Below, one piece after another: positions 1-4,856 of a stretch of 5,192 nucleotides of DNA. The position numbers were made by a program, and so were the translations under genes. This DNA comes from JAABSP01 sp011390135 (GTDB taxonomy: Bacteria; Desulfobacterota; Desulfobacteria; Desulfobacterales; JAABSP01). Location: NCBI GenBank assembly GCA_011390135.1, contig JAABSZ010000243.1, forward strand, positions 1 to 5,192, written 5' to 3'. The notes under the pieces were generated by a model. It searched no databases, was not told the origin of the DNA, and saw nothing but the letters and a program-made list of their open reading frames with translations. Within the stretch, counting starts at the first letter, position 1. Every line of letters starts with the position of its first letter.

Positions 1-187
1 ACGACAGAACAGGATTTCCGCTTCATCTTTCCCCCCTATGGATAGATTTCAAACCTCCGATTTGAAAGAGTTATATCCAAACCGGGCGGCCTACCCGGAC
101 TCGGTAGATATCCCCCAACCTGGCGCAAATGTCAAGGAATAATGTCTCATAAAGCGGAAGATCGGATGCGGTTGCCCCGGTTTTCGA
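1..187. other. Left-edge region, possible gene tail plus two small inverted repeats
   Basis: No gene can be confirmed here. The plus-strand frame beginning at base 2 stays open to a TAA at 140-142 (46 codons, ending ...PGANVKE). This could be the 3' end of a gene that starts outside the window, but I do not recognise it and the stretch is short enough to be chance. Two inverted repeats are visible: TTTCAAA/TTTGAAA (47-53 with 61-67, 7-nt loop) and CCGGG/CCCGG (82-86 with 94-98, 7-nt loop). Neither is followed by a T run, so neither is a convincing intrinsic terminator. Confidence 0.2.
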
Positions 188-216
188 TTGACTGGGGATG
201 ACGGAAAAGGTAAAAA
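188..216 (+). promoter_or_regulatory. Putative sigma70-type promoter of the DUF1311 gene
   Basis: TTGACT (188-193, 5 of 6 to the -35 consensus) is followed after exactly 17 nt by TAAAAA (211-216, 4 of 6 to the -10 consensus). Transcription would start near 223, giving a leader of about 37 nt before the ATG at 260. The in-frame TTG at 188 lies in the -35 box, which argues against its use as a start codon. Confidence 0.45.
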
Positions 217-259
217 CGGGAACTATCTTTTAATCCGATACGGTATGAAGGGAGGGATC

Positions 260-664
260 ATGGGTTGCAAATCATGGTTGACGGTAGCGGTTGCGGCGGC
301 AGTGCTGGTAGCGTTTGCGTGTCCTGCATGGGCGGATGATCCGGGTCTGAGCAGCGAGTACTCAACCTGCATGGACAGATCCGGCGGTGTCACTGTAAAG
401 ATGATCGACTGCATTTCTGCGGAGATGAAGCGCCAGGATGCCCGGCTGAACAAGGCTTACAAGGAACTCCGGGCGCAACTGTCACCGCAGCGGAAAAACG
501 GACTCCGAGACGTGCAGCGGCTCTGGATCAAATACAGGGATGCCAACTGCGGCTTTCATGCCGATCCGGATGGCGGGAGCTATGCGCGGGTGATGGGGAA
601 CAAGTGTATGTTGCGGATGACGGCGGCGAGAGCCAAAGAGCTGGAGGATTTGAAGATGCCGTAA
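260..664 (+). CDS. Exported DUF1311 / LprI-type lysozyme-inhibitor-like protein
   Basis: The 134-aa product has a clear signal peptide: K4, a hydrophobic alanine/valine core (7-20) and an AWA cleavage site before D26, so the mature protein should be periplasmic. The cysteine at 21 lacks a proper lipobox. The mature part has four cysteines (37, 51, 97, 116), probably two disulfides, and the family pattern: an early Cys pair, a D-x-x-LN-x-x-Y stretch (60-67), Q-x-x-W-x-x-YRD-x-x-C (86-97) and a final Cys before an R-x-x-L helix. This matches DUF1311, whose member LprI inhibits lysozyme; many others have no known role, so the lysozyme link is by family only. The ATG at 260 is chosen because AAGGGAGGG (248-256) lies just ahead and the signal peptide begins there. 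In-frame TTG (188) and ATG (245) would add unlikely N-terminal residues. The gene appears monocistronic. Confidence 0.85.
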   Translation: MGCKSWLTVAVAAAVLVAFACPAWADDPGLSSEYSTCMDRSGGVTVKMIDCISAEMKRQDARLNKAYKELRAQLSPQRKNGLRDVQRLWIKYRDANCGFHADPDGGSYARVMGNKCMLRMTAARAKELEDLKMP

Positions 665-693
665 GTCGTCTTGAACGGGAGGCAGAAGAGGAG

Positions 694-724
694 AAGGCCG
701 GGTGATGGAACCCCGGCCTTTTTT
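694..724 (+). terminator. Intrinsic terminator of the DUF1311 gene
   Basis: A perfect 9-bp GC-rich stem AAGGCCGGG (694-702) pairs with CCCGGCCTT (712-720) around a 9-nt loop and runs straight into six T residues (719-724). It begins 29 bp after the stop codon. The opposite strand has no T run after the stem, so it acts in the plus direction only. Confidence 0.92.
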
Positions 725-774
725 GTGGGCGGATCGTGGGGCGGTGGAGCCTTGGGAGTGGCGGCGGCGGGATT

Positions 775-802
775 GAAAGCCCACCTCAGCAAGCAGGTGG
801 GC
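775..802 (-). terminator. Possible intrinsic terminator of the HNH gene
   Basis: On the minus strand GCCCACCT and AGGTGGGC (802-795 and 786-779) form a perfect 8-bp stem with an 8-nt loop, followed by TTTC. It lies about 55 bp downstream of the HNH stop codon. The stem is strong but the T tract is only three bases, so termination efficiency is uncertain. The plus-strand side has no T tract. Confidence 0.5.
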
Positions 803-856
803 ATAAGGGTAGAGAGCGGTTATAGCCTGGCTTCGGTTATTCAACTTTGTTTCTAA

Positions 857-1627
857 TTAAACCTGTTTTCTATGCTTTTTCAAGAACGGAATCGTTTCTT
901 CGGGAACTTTTCTTAGTTTAACATCTTTTTTTATACCTAAAACATCATAAGGAATAGATTGATCGCCACTTAACAAGATAGATCCATCGTCATTAAATGA
1001 AATTAGATGTTTATCAAATAAATAATCATAATTTGGCGGGAGCAAGAGGCCGTTATGAGGATTTACTCTATCATTATCGTTACATTCTGACCAGGGAATG
1101 ATATGTGAGGCAATTAAATATCTATTATTGATTTCTATATTTAGAGAACAACCATCCCAGAAATTGAAAAGCTTCCTCTTGAACTGACATTGTTTAGTCC
1201 TGACTTTTACAATGGTTTCGATATCAGTAGGAGAGGGCGTATAGTCTTCTGGTAATTCTAATAAGGTTAATATCTGATTTATCCTTGCATCTAGATCGTC
1301 ACCGGTTAAATCTCCTCTGTTATAATAATCAAAGTATTCGAATATGTGTTTTAAAACCATTAAAACAATTGGTTCAACAGCAACATCTCTCCATTCATCG
1401 CTACATAACTTATCACCTGGTCCGTCTTCATGATCTGAATGCATAGAATAATAAAGACATAGCTTAAAACAATCATCTCCACTTGCCTGCCAATTCGCCC
1501 CACCCGGCATTATAGAATCCATAATATCATGGTATTCTTCTGAAATATATTCTGATAGATTCATATCCTCCCCCCCATTTGTTGTCGGTTTACGGTTGCC
1601 GATTGTCTGATCCGTTCTGACTACCAT
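857..1627 (-). CDS. HNH endonuclease-domain protein (HNH_2-like)
   Basis: The 256-aa product has a C-terminal HNH_2-type nuclease module at about 150-220: ASHIIPW (H175), NGLLL (N192), then NYDYLFDKHLISF and a DDG turn. The third motif has Asp201 where many HNH proteins have His; I believe Asp is common in this subfamily, so this need not mean inactivity. The usual Cys-containing strand before the motif is reduced to GCSLN. Residues 1-140 are an unrecognised, acidic, aromatic-rich domain. Such proteins are often restriction or defence nucleases, but the target is unknown. The start is uncertain. ATG 1627 has AAAGAGGAG with good spacing. ATG 1564 (residue 22) has GGGGGGGAGG only 2 nt ahead, and the AT-rich composition begins about there. 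GC content is clearly lower than in the neighbours (22 of 60 in one line counted), suggesting recent acquisition. It is divergent from the gene at 1744. Confidence 0.82.
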   Translation of the reverse strand: MVVRTDQTIGNRKPTTNGGEDMNLSEYISEEYHDIMDSIMPGGANWQASGDDCFKLCLYYSMHSDHEDGPGDKLCSDEWRDVAVEPIVLMVLKHIFEYFDYYNRGDLTGDDLDARINQILTLLELPEDYTPSPTDIETIVKVRTKQCQFKRKLFNFWDGCSLNIEINNRYLIASHIIPWSECNDNDRVNPHNGLLLPPNYDYLFDKHLISFNDDGSILLSGDQSIPYDVLGIKKDVKLRKVPEETIPFLKKHRKQV

Positions 1628-1684
1628 CTGCTCCTCTTTATGTCAATGATAACCCTCTAATACCTTGACACATCCTCCCCCCAT
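1562..1684. repeat. Imperfect 16-17 bp direct repeat flanking the HNH start region
   Basis: CATATCCTCCCCCCCAT (1562-1578) and CACATCCTCCCCCCAT (1669-1684) differ by one base and one C, and lie 107 bp apart in the same orientation. The first copy holds the downstream candidate start codon and purine-rich pseudo-SD of the HNH gene. The second overlaps the -35 box of the divergent promoter. They could be operator half-sites or a local duplication; chance C-rich similarity is also possible. The coordinates span both copies. Confidence 0.4.
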
Positions 1685-1694
1685 CCCCTATGCT
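1665..1694 (+). promoter_or_regulatory. Putative sigma70-type promoter of the winged-helix gene
   Basis: TTGACA (1665-1670, perfect -35) and TATGCT (1689-1694, 4 of 6 to the -10) are separated by 18 nt. The expected start is near 1701, about 43 nt before the ATG at 1744. No comparably good promoter was found for the divergent HNH gene in the same interval. Confidence 0.45.
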
Positions 1695-1743
1695 GACCAG
1701 GAGACAACAACCATCACCCTGACCCCACTCGAAAGGAAACCCA

Positions 1744-2397
1744 ATGGCCGAAAACATCACCAAGAACGAAGCGATCATCAACGTCCTGCTGGAAGGCGGA
1801 GCCATGACCGCCCCCGAAGTTGCCGAAAAAGCCTCAGCGCCCCCCGACATCACCGTGTCCGACGCAGAGGCAACGGCCCTCCTGGGCAAGCTGATAAAGA
1901 CCGACCTGGGCTATTTCATCGACCGCCGCAAGGATGGCCGGCGCTTTGTCTATGAGATGGTGGAGGAGGCCAGGGCATTGACTCCGGAGCAGGCCCGGTG
2001 GCTCTCCCTGAAGCGGGGAAAGGATCGCTACACCTTGGAGCAGGCGGTTGAGGAGTATCCGGATCTCGGGCCCATTGTCCAGGCAAAGCAGGAGGAGGAG
2101 AGCTTAGAGTCGGAGCTGGGGGCCGGGGAGGAAGGGGCCGAGGAGACGGCTGAAAGAACGGCTGAGACGGCTGAGACATTTGAAACGGCTGAAACGACCG
2201 GGGAGGAGATCGGGGATGTATCCGAACCGGAAGAGCCCGGGCCCGCAACAATGGAGGAGGCCGGCGCTGCCCCGGATATGCCCTCGATGCCGATGGCGGG
2301 GAAAGGGGATCTGCTGGCCGAGCTTGTGGCGGTTCTCCGATCCGGGATCAAGGTGAACGTGACGCATGATGTGCGGGTGCGGATCAGGTTTGAGTAG
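1744..2397 (+). CDS. Hypothetical protein: winged-helix-like N-terminus, acidic TAE-repeat linker
   Basis: I do not recognise this 217-aa protein as a named family. Residues 4-75 read like a winged helix-turn-helix: a helix (KNEAIINVLLEGG), a short turn, MTAPEVAEKAS as a possible recognition unit, another helix (SDAEATALLGKLIK), then a hairpin ending YFIDRRKDGRRFVYEM. Residues 80-112 add a basic/aromatic helical segment. Residues 115-185 are a low-complexity acidic Glu/Ala/Thr linker with TAE triplets, and 187-217 form a compact tail, LLAELVAVLRSG then alternating VNVTHDVRVRIRF, likely a beta strand. A DNA-binding or regulatory role is an inference from the N-terminus only. ATG 1744 has AAAGGA (1732-1737) 6 nt ahead. 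It diverges from the HNH gene and converges on the GIY-YIG gene with 10 bp between stops; no terminator is visible there. Confidence 0.72.
   Translation: MAENITKNEAIINVLLEGGAMTAPEVAEKASAPPDITVSDAEATALLGKLIKTDLGYFIDRRKDGRRFVYEMVEEARALTPEQARWLSLKRGKDRYTLEQAVEEYPDLGPIVQAKQEEESLESELGAGEEGAEETAERTAETAETFETAETTGEEIGDVSEPEEPGPATMEEAGAAPDMPSMPMAGKGDLLAELVAVLRSGIKVNVTHDVRVRIRFE
2146..2193 (+). repeat. In-frame 9-bp repeat ACGGCTGAR encoding TAE
   Basis: Copies begin at 2146, 2158, 2167 and 2185, with a degenerate copy ACATTTGAA at 2176. A 3-base insertion (AGA, Arg) separates the first two. The unit is a multiple of 3 and stays in frame, encoding Thr-Ala-Glu within the acidic linker, so it is best read as a protein-level low-complexity repeat that can expand by slippage. 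Confidence 0.75.
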
Positions 2398-2407
2398 GGG
2401 GATAAAC

Positions 2408-3250
2408 TCAGCCTTCATTTCCTGCCGGAGCCTGATTATCCTTGAGCGTCGCTCCGTTTTTCAATTTCCACTCTACCAGACCATTGGCGCTTCTTCCGAG
2501 AACAACAGAGGCGGCTAAAGACGGGCTCGAAAAGAGAATGTCCTTTGTCGCCACATAATCCTCTAACTGTTTCTCCTGGATGAGGGAGGTTCTTTTATTT
2601 TTTACAGTCTGCGGAGTTGACGGGACATCCGGGTTGGCTATTCTGGAGCCTTTGAGTACCACAAACCCCTCATTGGTCTGTATGCCACGGGCATTAGCAC
2701 CACGAGCCGCCTCAATGGAATAGACATCCTGTTTATGGACACTCTTCTTTCTCAGTGGCTCGAAGATTTTATAACCCAGTGTCCCAACCATCACCCGCAG
2801 ATTTTCGCTGAACTCCAGCATCACTGCCCGTTCTGCTTCGGATATGGCCGGTTTGTTGGGAGTGTTGCCGTTGTAGATCTTATACCGTCCCACATCCGTT
2901 GCCTCTTTGTGAAGGATGTATTCAAGATATTTGATGTGCGCTTTGTTCAGATTCTCGTCTTTTGAGATGAAGGTCAGGGCTTCCAGCCAGAAATCCTTGT
3001 CCTGATGCTGCGTGATCCGTTTGTAAACGTCTTCGGCTTCTCCAATATAGACAGAGGATTGATCCTGTTCATCCCGACCCACCAGGAAATAGACGCCGGC
3101 TTTCTTGAGATCATCACGATCCGACACGTTTTTAAGCAGGTTGCGCGGGATTTTGTAGCCCTTTCCGGTCCAGTTGAAAAGCTCACAAGCGATGATACCA
3201 TCGACAGTGCCGTCAATCAGGAAAAAGGTAATGAATTTGCCAATGGCCAT
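2408..3250 (-). CDS. GIY-YIG nuclease-family protein with C-terminal DUF4357
   Basis: The 280-aa protein has a GIY-YIG domain at about 50-135: GVY (52-54), VYIGEAEDVYKRITQH with YIG at 68-70, R78 and H82, YLE with the predicted metal-binding Glu at 110, and a trailing Asn motif (YNGNTPNKP). Residues 225-272 (DYVATKDILFSSPSLAASVV, then NGLVEWKLKNGATL) match DUF4357, a domain often fused behind GIY-YIG. The 1-48 segment is a small beta-rich extension. The catalytic residues appear intact, so a DNA-cleaving role is reasonable; restriction, repair or element maintenance cannot be told apart. ATG 3250 has GAGAGGG (3261-3267) with a rather long 10-nt spacing. It lies 43 bp after the WGR-like gene on the same strand and may be the last gene of the parA operon. 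Confidence 0.85.
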   Translation of the reverse strand: MAIGKFITFFLIDGTVDGIIACELFNWTGKGYKIPRNLLKNVSDRDDLKKAGVYFLVGRDEQDQSSVYIGEAEDVYKRITQHQDKDFWLEALTFISKDENLNKAHIKYLEYILHKEATDVGRYKIYNGNTPNKPAISEAERAVMLEFSENLRVMVGTLGYKIFEPLRKKSVHKQDVYSIEAARGANARGIQTNEGFVVLKGSRIANPDVPSTPQTVKNKRTSLIQEKQLEDYVATKDILFSSPSLAASVVLGRSANGLVEWKLKNGATLKDNQAPAGNEG

Positions 3251-3293
3251 TATCGAAACGCCCTCTCTATATCAAGCTCTATTCGCCCCATAT

Positions 3294-3569
3294 TCACCCC
3301 TCCCCTGCCAACCGATACCGCCGCACCTTCCGCCCCGGCCGCATCTTTTCCCGGACCCTGCGCCCCAAATCCTTCTCCGCCGCCGGCAGCGTCTCAAACA
3401 CCCACCGCCGCCGGTCCAGCACCTTGCCCAATCCCCCGCTCTCCTTGCACACATAATAAGACCCCATCTCCATCTCGATCCAGATCCGGTAGAAGGCTTT
3501 CCGGGGGCTCTCCGGCGCTGTCAGTTCCGTGGACTGGAGAATGACCCCGAAGAGGGGGAGCTGCTTCAT
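3294..3569 (-). CDS. Small WGR-like domain protein of the partition operon
   Basis: This 91-aa protein resembles a stand-alone WGR domain: KAFYRIWIEM (about 24-33) as the first strand, SYYVCKESGGLGKVL where the WGR-G-x-G motif is expected, RRWVFETLPAAEKDLGRRVREK as the strand plus helix, and RPGRKVRRYRL at the end. The Trp-Gly-Arg triplet itself is replaced by Ser-Gly-Gly, so the assignment is tentative. WGR domains occur in PARPs and bind nucleic acid or protein. The protein is very basic (many Arg and Lys), in keeping with DNA binding. The ATG begins 4 bp after the RHH stop, with only weak purine-rich GGGAAGAATAGAAG ahead, which suggests translational coupling. Its start codon lies inside one 8-bp repeat unit. 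Confidence 0.6.
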   Translation of the reverse strand: MKQLPLFGVILQSTELTAPESPRKAFYRIWIEMEMGSYYVCKESGGLGKVLDRRRWVFETLPAAEKDLGRRVREKMRPGRKVRRYRLAGEG

Positions 3570-3624
3570 TCTTCTATTCTTCCCGTTCTTCCGTTCTTCT
3601 ATGGAAGAATTCTTCTATATCCCC
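3567..3624. repeat. TTCTTC 8-bp repeat cluster over RHH stop / WGR start
   Basis: On the plus strand the units are CATTCTTC (3567), TATTCTTC (3575), CGTTCTTC (3584), CGTTCTTC (3592) and AATTCTTC (3608). The last is followed by TATATCCCC, similar to the spacers TGTATCCCC and TATGTATCC in the other clusters. The units cover the last codons of the RHH gene, its stop, the WGR Shine-Dalgarno region and its start codon. Confidence 0.75.
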
Positions 3625-3963
3625 TTCATCGAGATCCCCGAGCCCCTTTTCGATCAGGTACTCCAGGAAGGCCGATTTGTTCACGAGCTTTGACCCCTTG
3701 GCCTTCAGGTTGAAGAACGCCTGGTCAAACCGCCGGATCAGATCCGCAGGAAGATAGAAGCCGACCTTCTTCTTTTCTTCCGTGGCTCCTGTTCTTCCCT
3801 TCTTCCCTTCTTCTGTTCTTCCGGTTCTGTCGTTCTTCTGTTCTTCTGTATCCCCATTTCTTCCCTTCTTCTCTTTGGGAGCAGGGCTTCCGATGGCCGT
3901 GGATACCGGGTCAAGGTCTCCGTTGCTGAAAAAATCAGGCGTCTTCTTCCTAACTGGCGGCAT
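3574..3963 (-). CDS. Ribbon-helix-helix partition adaptor / repressor (ParB-like)
   Basis: The 129-aa protein has a C-terminal ribbon-helix-helix fold: basic strand KKVGFYLP (65-72), helix ADLIRRFDQAFFNLKAKG (73-90) and helix NKSAFLEYLIEKGLGDL (95-111). Its N-terminal half is a charged, probably disordered tail (KEKKGRNGDTEE, RTGRTEEGKKG). In type Ib partition systems such proteins bind tandem repeats near the operon, repress it and stimulate ParA through a basic N-terminal tail; that role is assigned here from context. ATG 3963 is chosen because AAAAGGA (3973-3979) lies 9 nt ahead. A longer in-frame reading to 4158 would run entirely within parA. It overlaps the parA end by 14 bp, implying coupling. 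Its coding sequence contains two clusters of the TTCTTC repeat (about residues 31-58 and the C-terminus). Confidence 0.8.
   Translation of the reverse strand: MPPVRKKTPDFFSNGDLDPVSTAIGSPAPKEKKGRNGDTEEQKNDRTGRTEEGKKGRTGATEEKKKVGFYLPADLIRRFDQAFFNLKAKGSKLVNKSAFLEYLIEKGLGDLDEGDIEEFFHRRTEEREE
3790..3871. repeat. Repeat array inside the RHH gene, 25-bp period
   Basis: Plus-strand 8-mers: TGTTCTTC (3790), CCTTCTTC (3798, 3806), TGTTCTTC (3814), CGTTCTTC (3831), TGTTCTTC (3839), ATTTCTTC (3856), CCTTCTTC (3864). The last three pairs start at 3806, 3831 and 3856, exactly 25 bp apart, with 9-bp spacers CGGTTCTGT and TGTATCCCC. Neither 8 nor 25 is a multiple of 3, so successive copies are read in different frames. 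The strand is strongly pyrimidine-biased. Confidence 0.85.
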
Positions 3964-4720
3964 CTTTTTTGATCCTTTTGATGAGCTTTTTATAATCCAC
4001 AGCCCCGGCCGCGGCCTTGGAATATTCAAAGATGGTCTGCCCGTGAGAGGGGGCTTCGGACAGACGGACGTTGAGCCGGATCGGATCGAGTACCTTATCC
4101 CCAAAAGTGTTTTTGAGCTGTTCAAGGATCTCGTGGCTCTGCCGGGTCCGCTGGTCAAACAGGGTGGGGAGAATGTATTTGAGGGTGAGATCCGGGTTCA
4201 GCTCCTGTGCCGAGCGGATGTACTGGAGATAGGTCTTGAGCCCCTCGACCGCAGGGCCTTGGAGGGCGACCGGGCAGAGGATCTCTTCGGTGGCATACAG
4301 GATGTTGACCGACAGGATATCCCACCCCGGAGCGCAGTCATAGATGATGAAGTCGAGCATCCCCTCCTTGGGGGAGAGGCGTTCTGCAAGGATGGTCTGG
4401 CGCTTGTCCTGATCCTGTTCCCCTAGCCAGTTCTTGAGGCGGACCAGCTTCAGACCCCCGCAAAGAACCCAGAGATTTTTCCGGGCCGGATAGAGGGCCT
4501 CCATCCGGGAGATCTCGTTTCCGTCCCCGTCCTCCCCGATCACGAACTCATAGAGCCCGTGTTCAGGTTTGATCCCGAGAAACGCGGTCACCTGGTTTTG
4601 GGTGTCGGTATCCACCAGGAGCGTTTTCTTCCCCTGGGATGCCAGACCATAGGCCAGGTTGACCGCCGTTGTCGTCTTGCCGACCCCGCCCTTTGCCATT
4701 GCCACCGCTATCGTTTTCAC
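3950..4720 (-). CDS. parA: ParA/Soj-family partition ATPase
   Basis: The 256-aa product is a deviant Walker ATPase. KGGVGKTT (10-17) contains both the signature Lys10 and the P-loop Lys15. VDTDTQNQVT (36-45) is the switch region, with Thr in place of the usual Pro in DPQ. FIIYDCAPG (124-132) is Walker B. RLNVRLSEAPSHGQTI (225-240) is the Soj-type C-terminal signature. ParA proteins bind ATP, coat DNA nonspecifically and move cargo with a centromere-binding partner. There is no N-terminal helix-turn-helix, fitting type Ib systems where the small partner is the repressor. GTG 4720 is chosen because AAAGGAGG (4724-4731) lies just ahead and the protein starts directly at the first beta strand. 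An in-frame TTG at 4798 would sit at the predicted transcription start and translate the repeat array. The RHH gene overlaps its end by 14 bp. Confidence 0.93.
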   Translation of the reverse strand: MKTIAVAMAKGGVGKTTTAVNLAYGLASQGKKTLLVDTDTQNQVTAFLGIKPEHGLYEFVIGEDGDGNEISRMEALYPARKNLWVLCGGLKLVRLKNWLGEQDQDKRQTILAERLSPKEGMLDFIIYDCAPGWDILSVNILYATEEILCPVALQGPAVEGLKTYLQYIRSAQELNPDLTLKYILPTLFDQRTRQSHEILEQLKNTFGDKVLDPIRLNVRLSEAPSHGQTIFEYSKAAAGAVDYKKLIKRIKKDAAS

Positions 4721-4733
4721 GGGCCTCCTTTGG

Positions 4734-4799
4734 GGTTCTTCCGTTCTTCTATGTATCCGGTTCTTCCGTTCTTCCTTGTGTTCGATTCTTCCCTTCAAA
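4734..4799. repeat. 25-bp repeat array in the parA leader (putative operator/centromere)
   Basis: GGTTCTTCCGTTCTTC occurs perfectly at 4734-4749 and 4759-4774, and a third, degenerate copy GATTCTTCCCTTCAAA starts at 4784. The spacing is exactly 25 bp. Each copy is two 8-bp units, with 9-bp spacers TATGTATCC and CTTGTGTTC. The array fills the region between the predicted parA transcription start (about 4797) and the Shine-Dalgarno sequence (4724-4731). A protein bound here would block transcription or mRNA entry, as expected for an autoregulated partition operon. Confidence 0.85.
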
Positions 4800-4803
4800 G
4801 GGG

Positions 4804-4832
4804 TCTATAGCTCATAATTTGAATAAGGTCAA
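4804..4832 (-). promoter_or_regulatory. Putative sigma70-type promoter of the parA operon
   Basis: Reading the minus strand, TTGACC (4832-4827, 5 of 6) and TATAGA (4809-4804, 4 of 6) are separated by exactly 17 nt of AT-rich sequence. The expected transcription start is near 4797, giving a leader of about 77 nt before GTG 4720. Repeat arrays flank the promoter on both sides, supporting repression by the RHH protein. Confidence 0.65.
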
Positions 4833-4856
4833 CAGGTTCTGCGGTTTAAAAAGGGG

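Noticed and set aside
223..453. Minus-strand frame opposite the DUF1311 gene
   Set aside because: It is antisense to a gene with signal peptide, conserved cysteines and terminator, and has no ribosome binding site or domain.
671..856. Small plus-strand frame after the DUF1311 gene
   Set aside because: It starts upstream of and runs through the strong intrinsic terminator, and its glycine-rich product resembles nothing.
1628..1700. Minus-strand sigma70 promoter for the HNH gene
   Set aside because: TTGACA at 1646-1641 (minus) has no acceptable -10 at 16-18 nt, and TATCAT at 1651-1646 has no -35 match, so no site could be supported.
3005..3713. Plus-strand open frames opposite the GIY-YIG, WGR-like and RHH genes
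   Set aside because: The translations are proline-rich low complexity with no ribosome binding site, and the minus strand encodes the recognisable domains.
3770..3871. Simple GAA/TTC microsatellite or triplex-forming tract as the full explanation of the repeats
   Set aside because: The tract is pyrimidine-rich and slippage may contribute, but the 8-bp unit, the fixed 25-bp register and its recurrence at separate sites are not those of a plain trinucleotide repeat.
3964..4158. Upstream extension of the RHH gene into parA
   Set aside because: The extra 65 residues lie wholly within conserved parA sequence in another frame; ATG 3963 has its own Shine-Dalgarno site and gives a normal-sized RHH protein.
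3782..4426. Long plus-strand open frame opposite parA and the RHH gene
   Set aside because: It is the antisense of two well-supported genes with clear motifs, and its product is a proline/leucine/phenylalanine-rich shadow of the repeats with no recognisable domain.
4721..4798. 26-residue N-terminal extension of ParA from TTG 4798
   Set aside because: It would translate the iterons into a Arg/Glu/Lys-rich peptide, begin at the predicted transcription start, and lack a Shine-Dalgarno site, whereas GTG 4720 has AAAGGAGG and begins at the first conserved strand.
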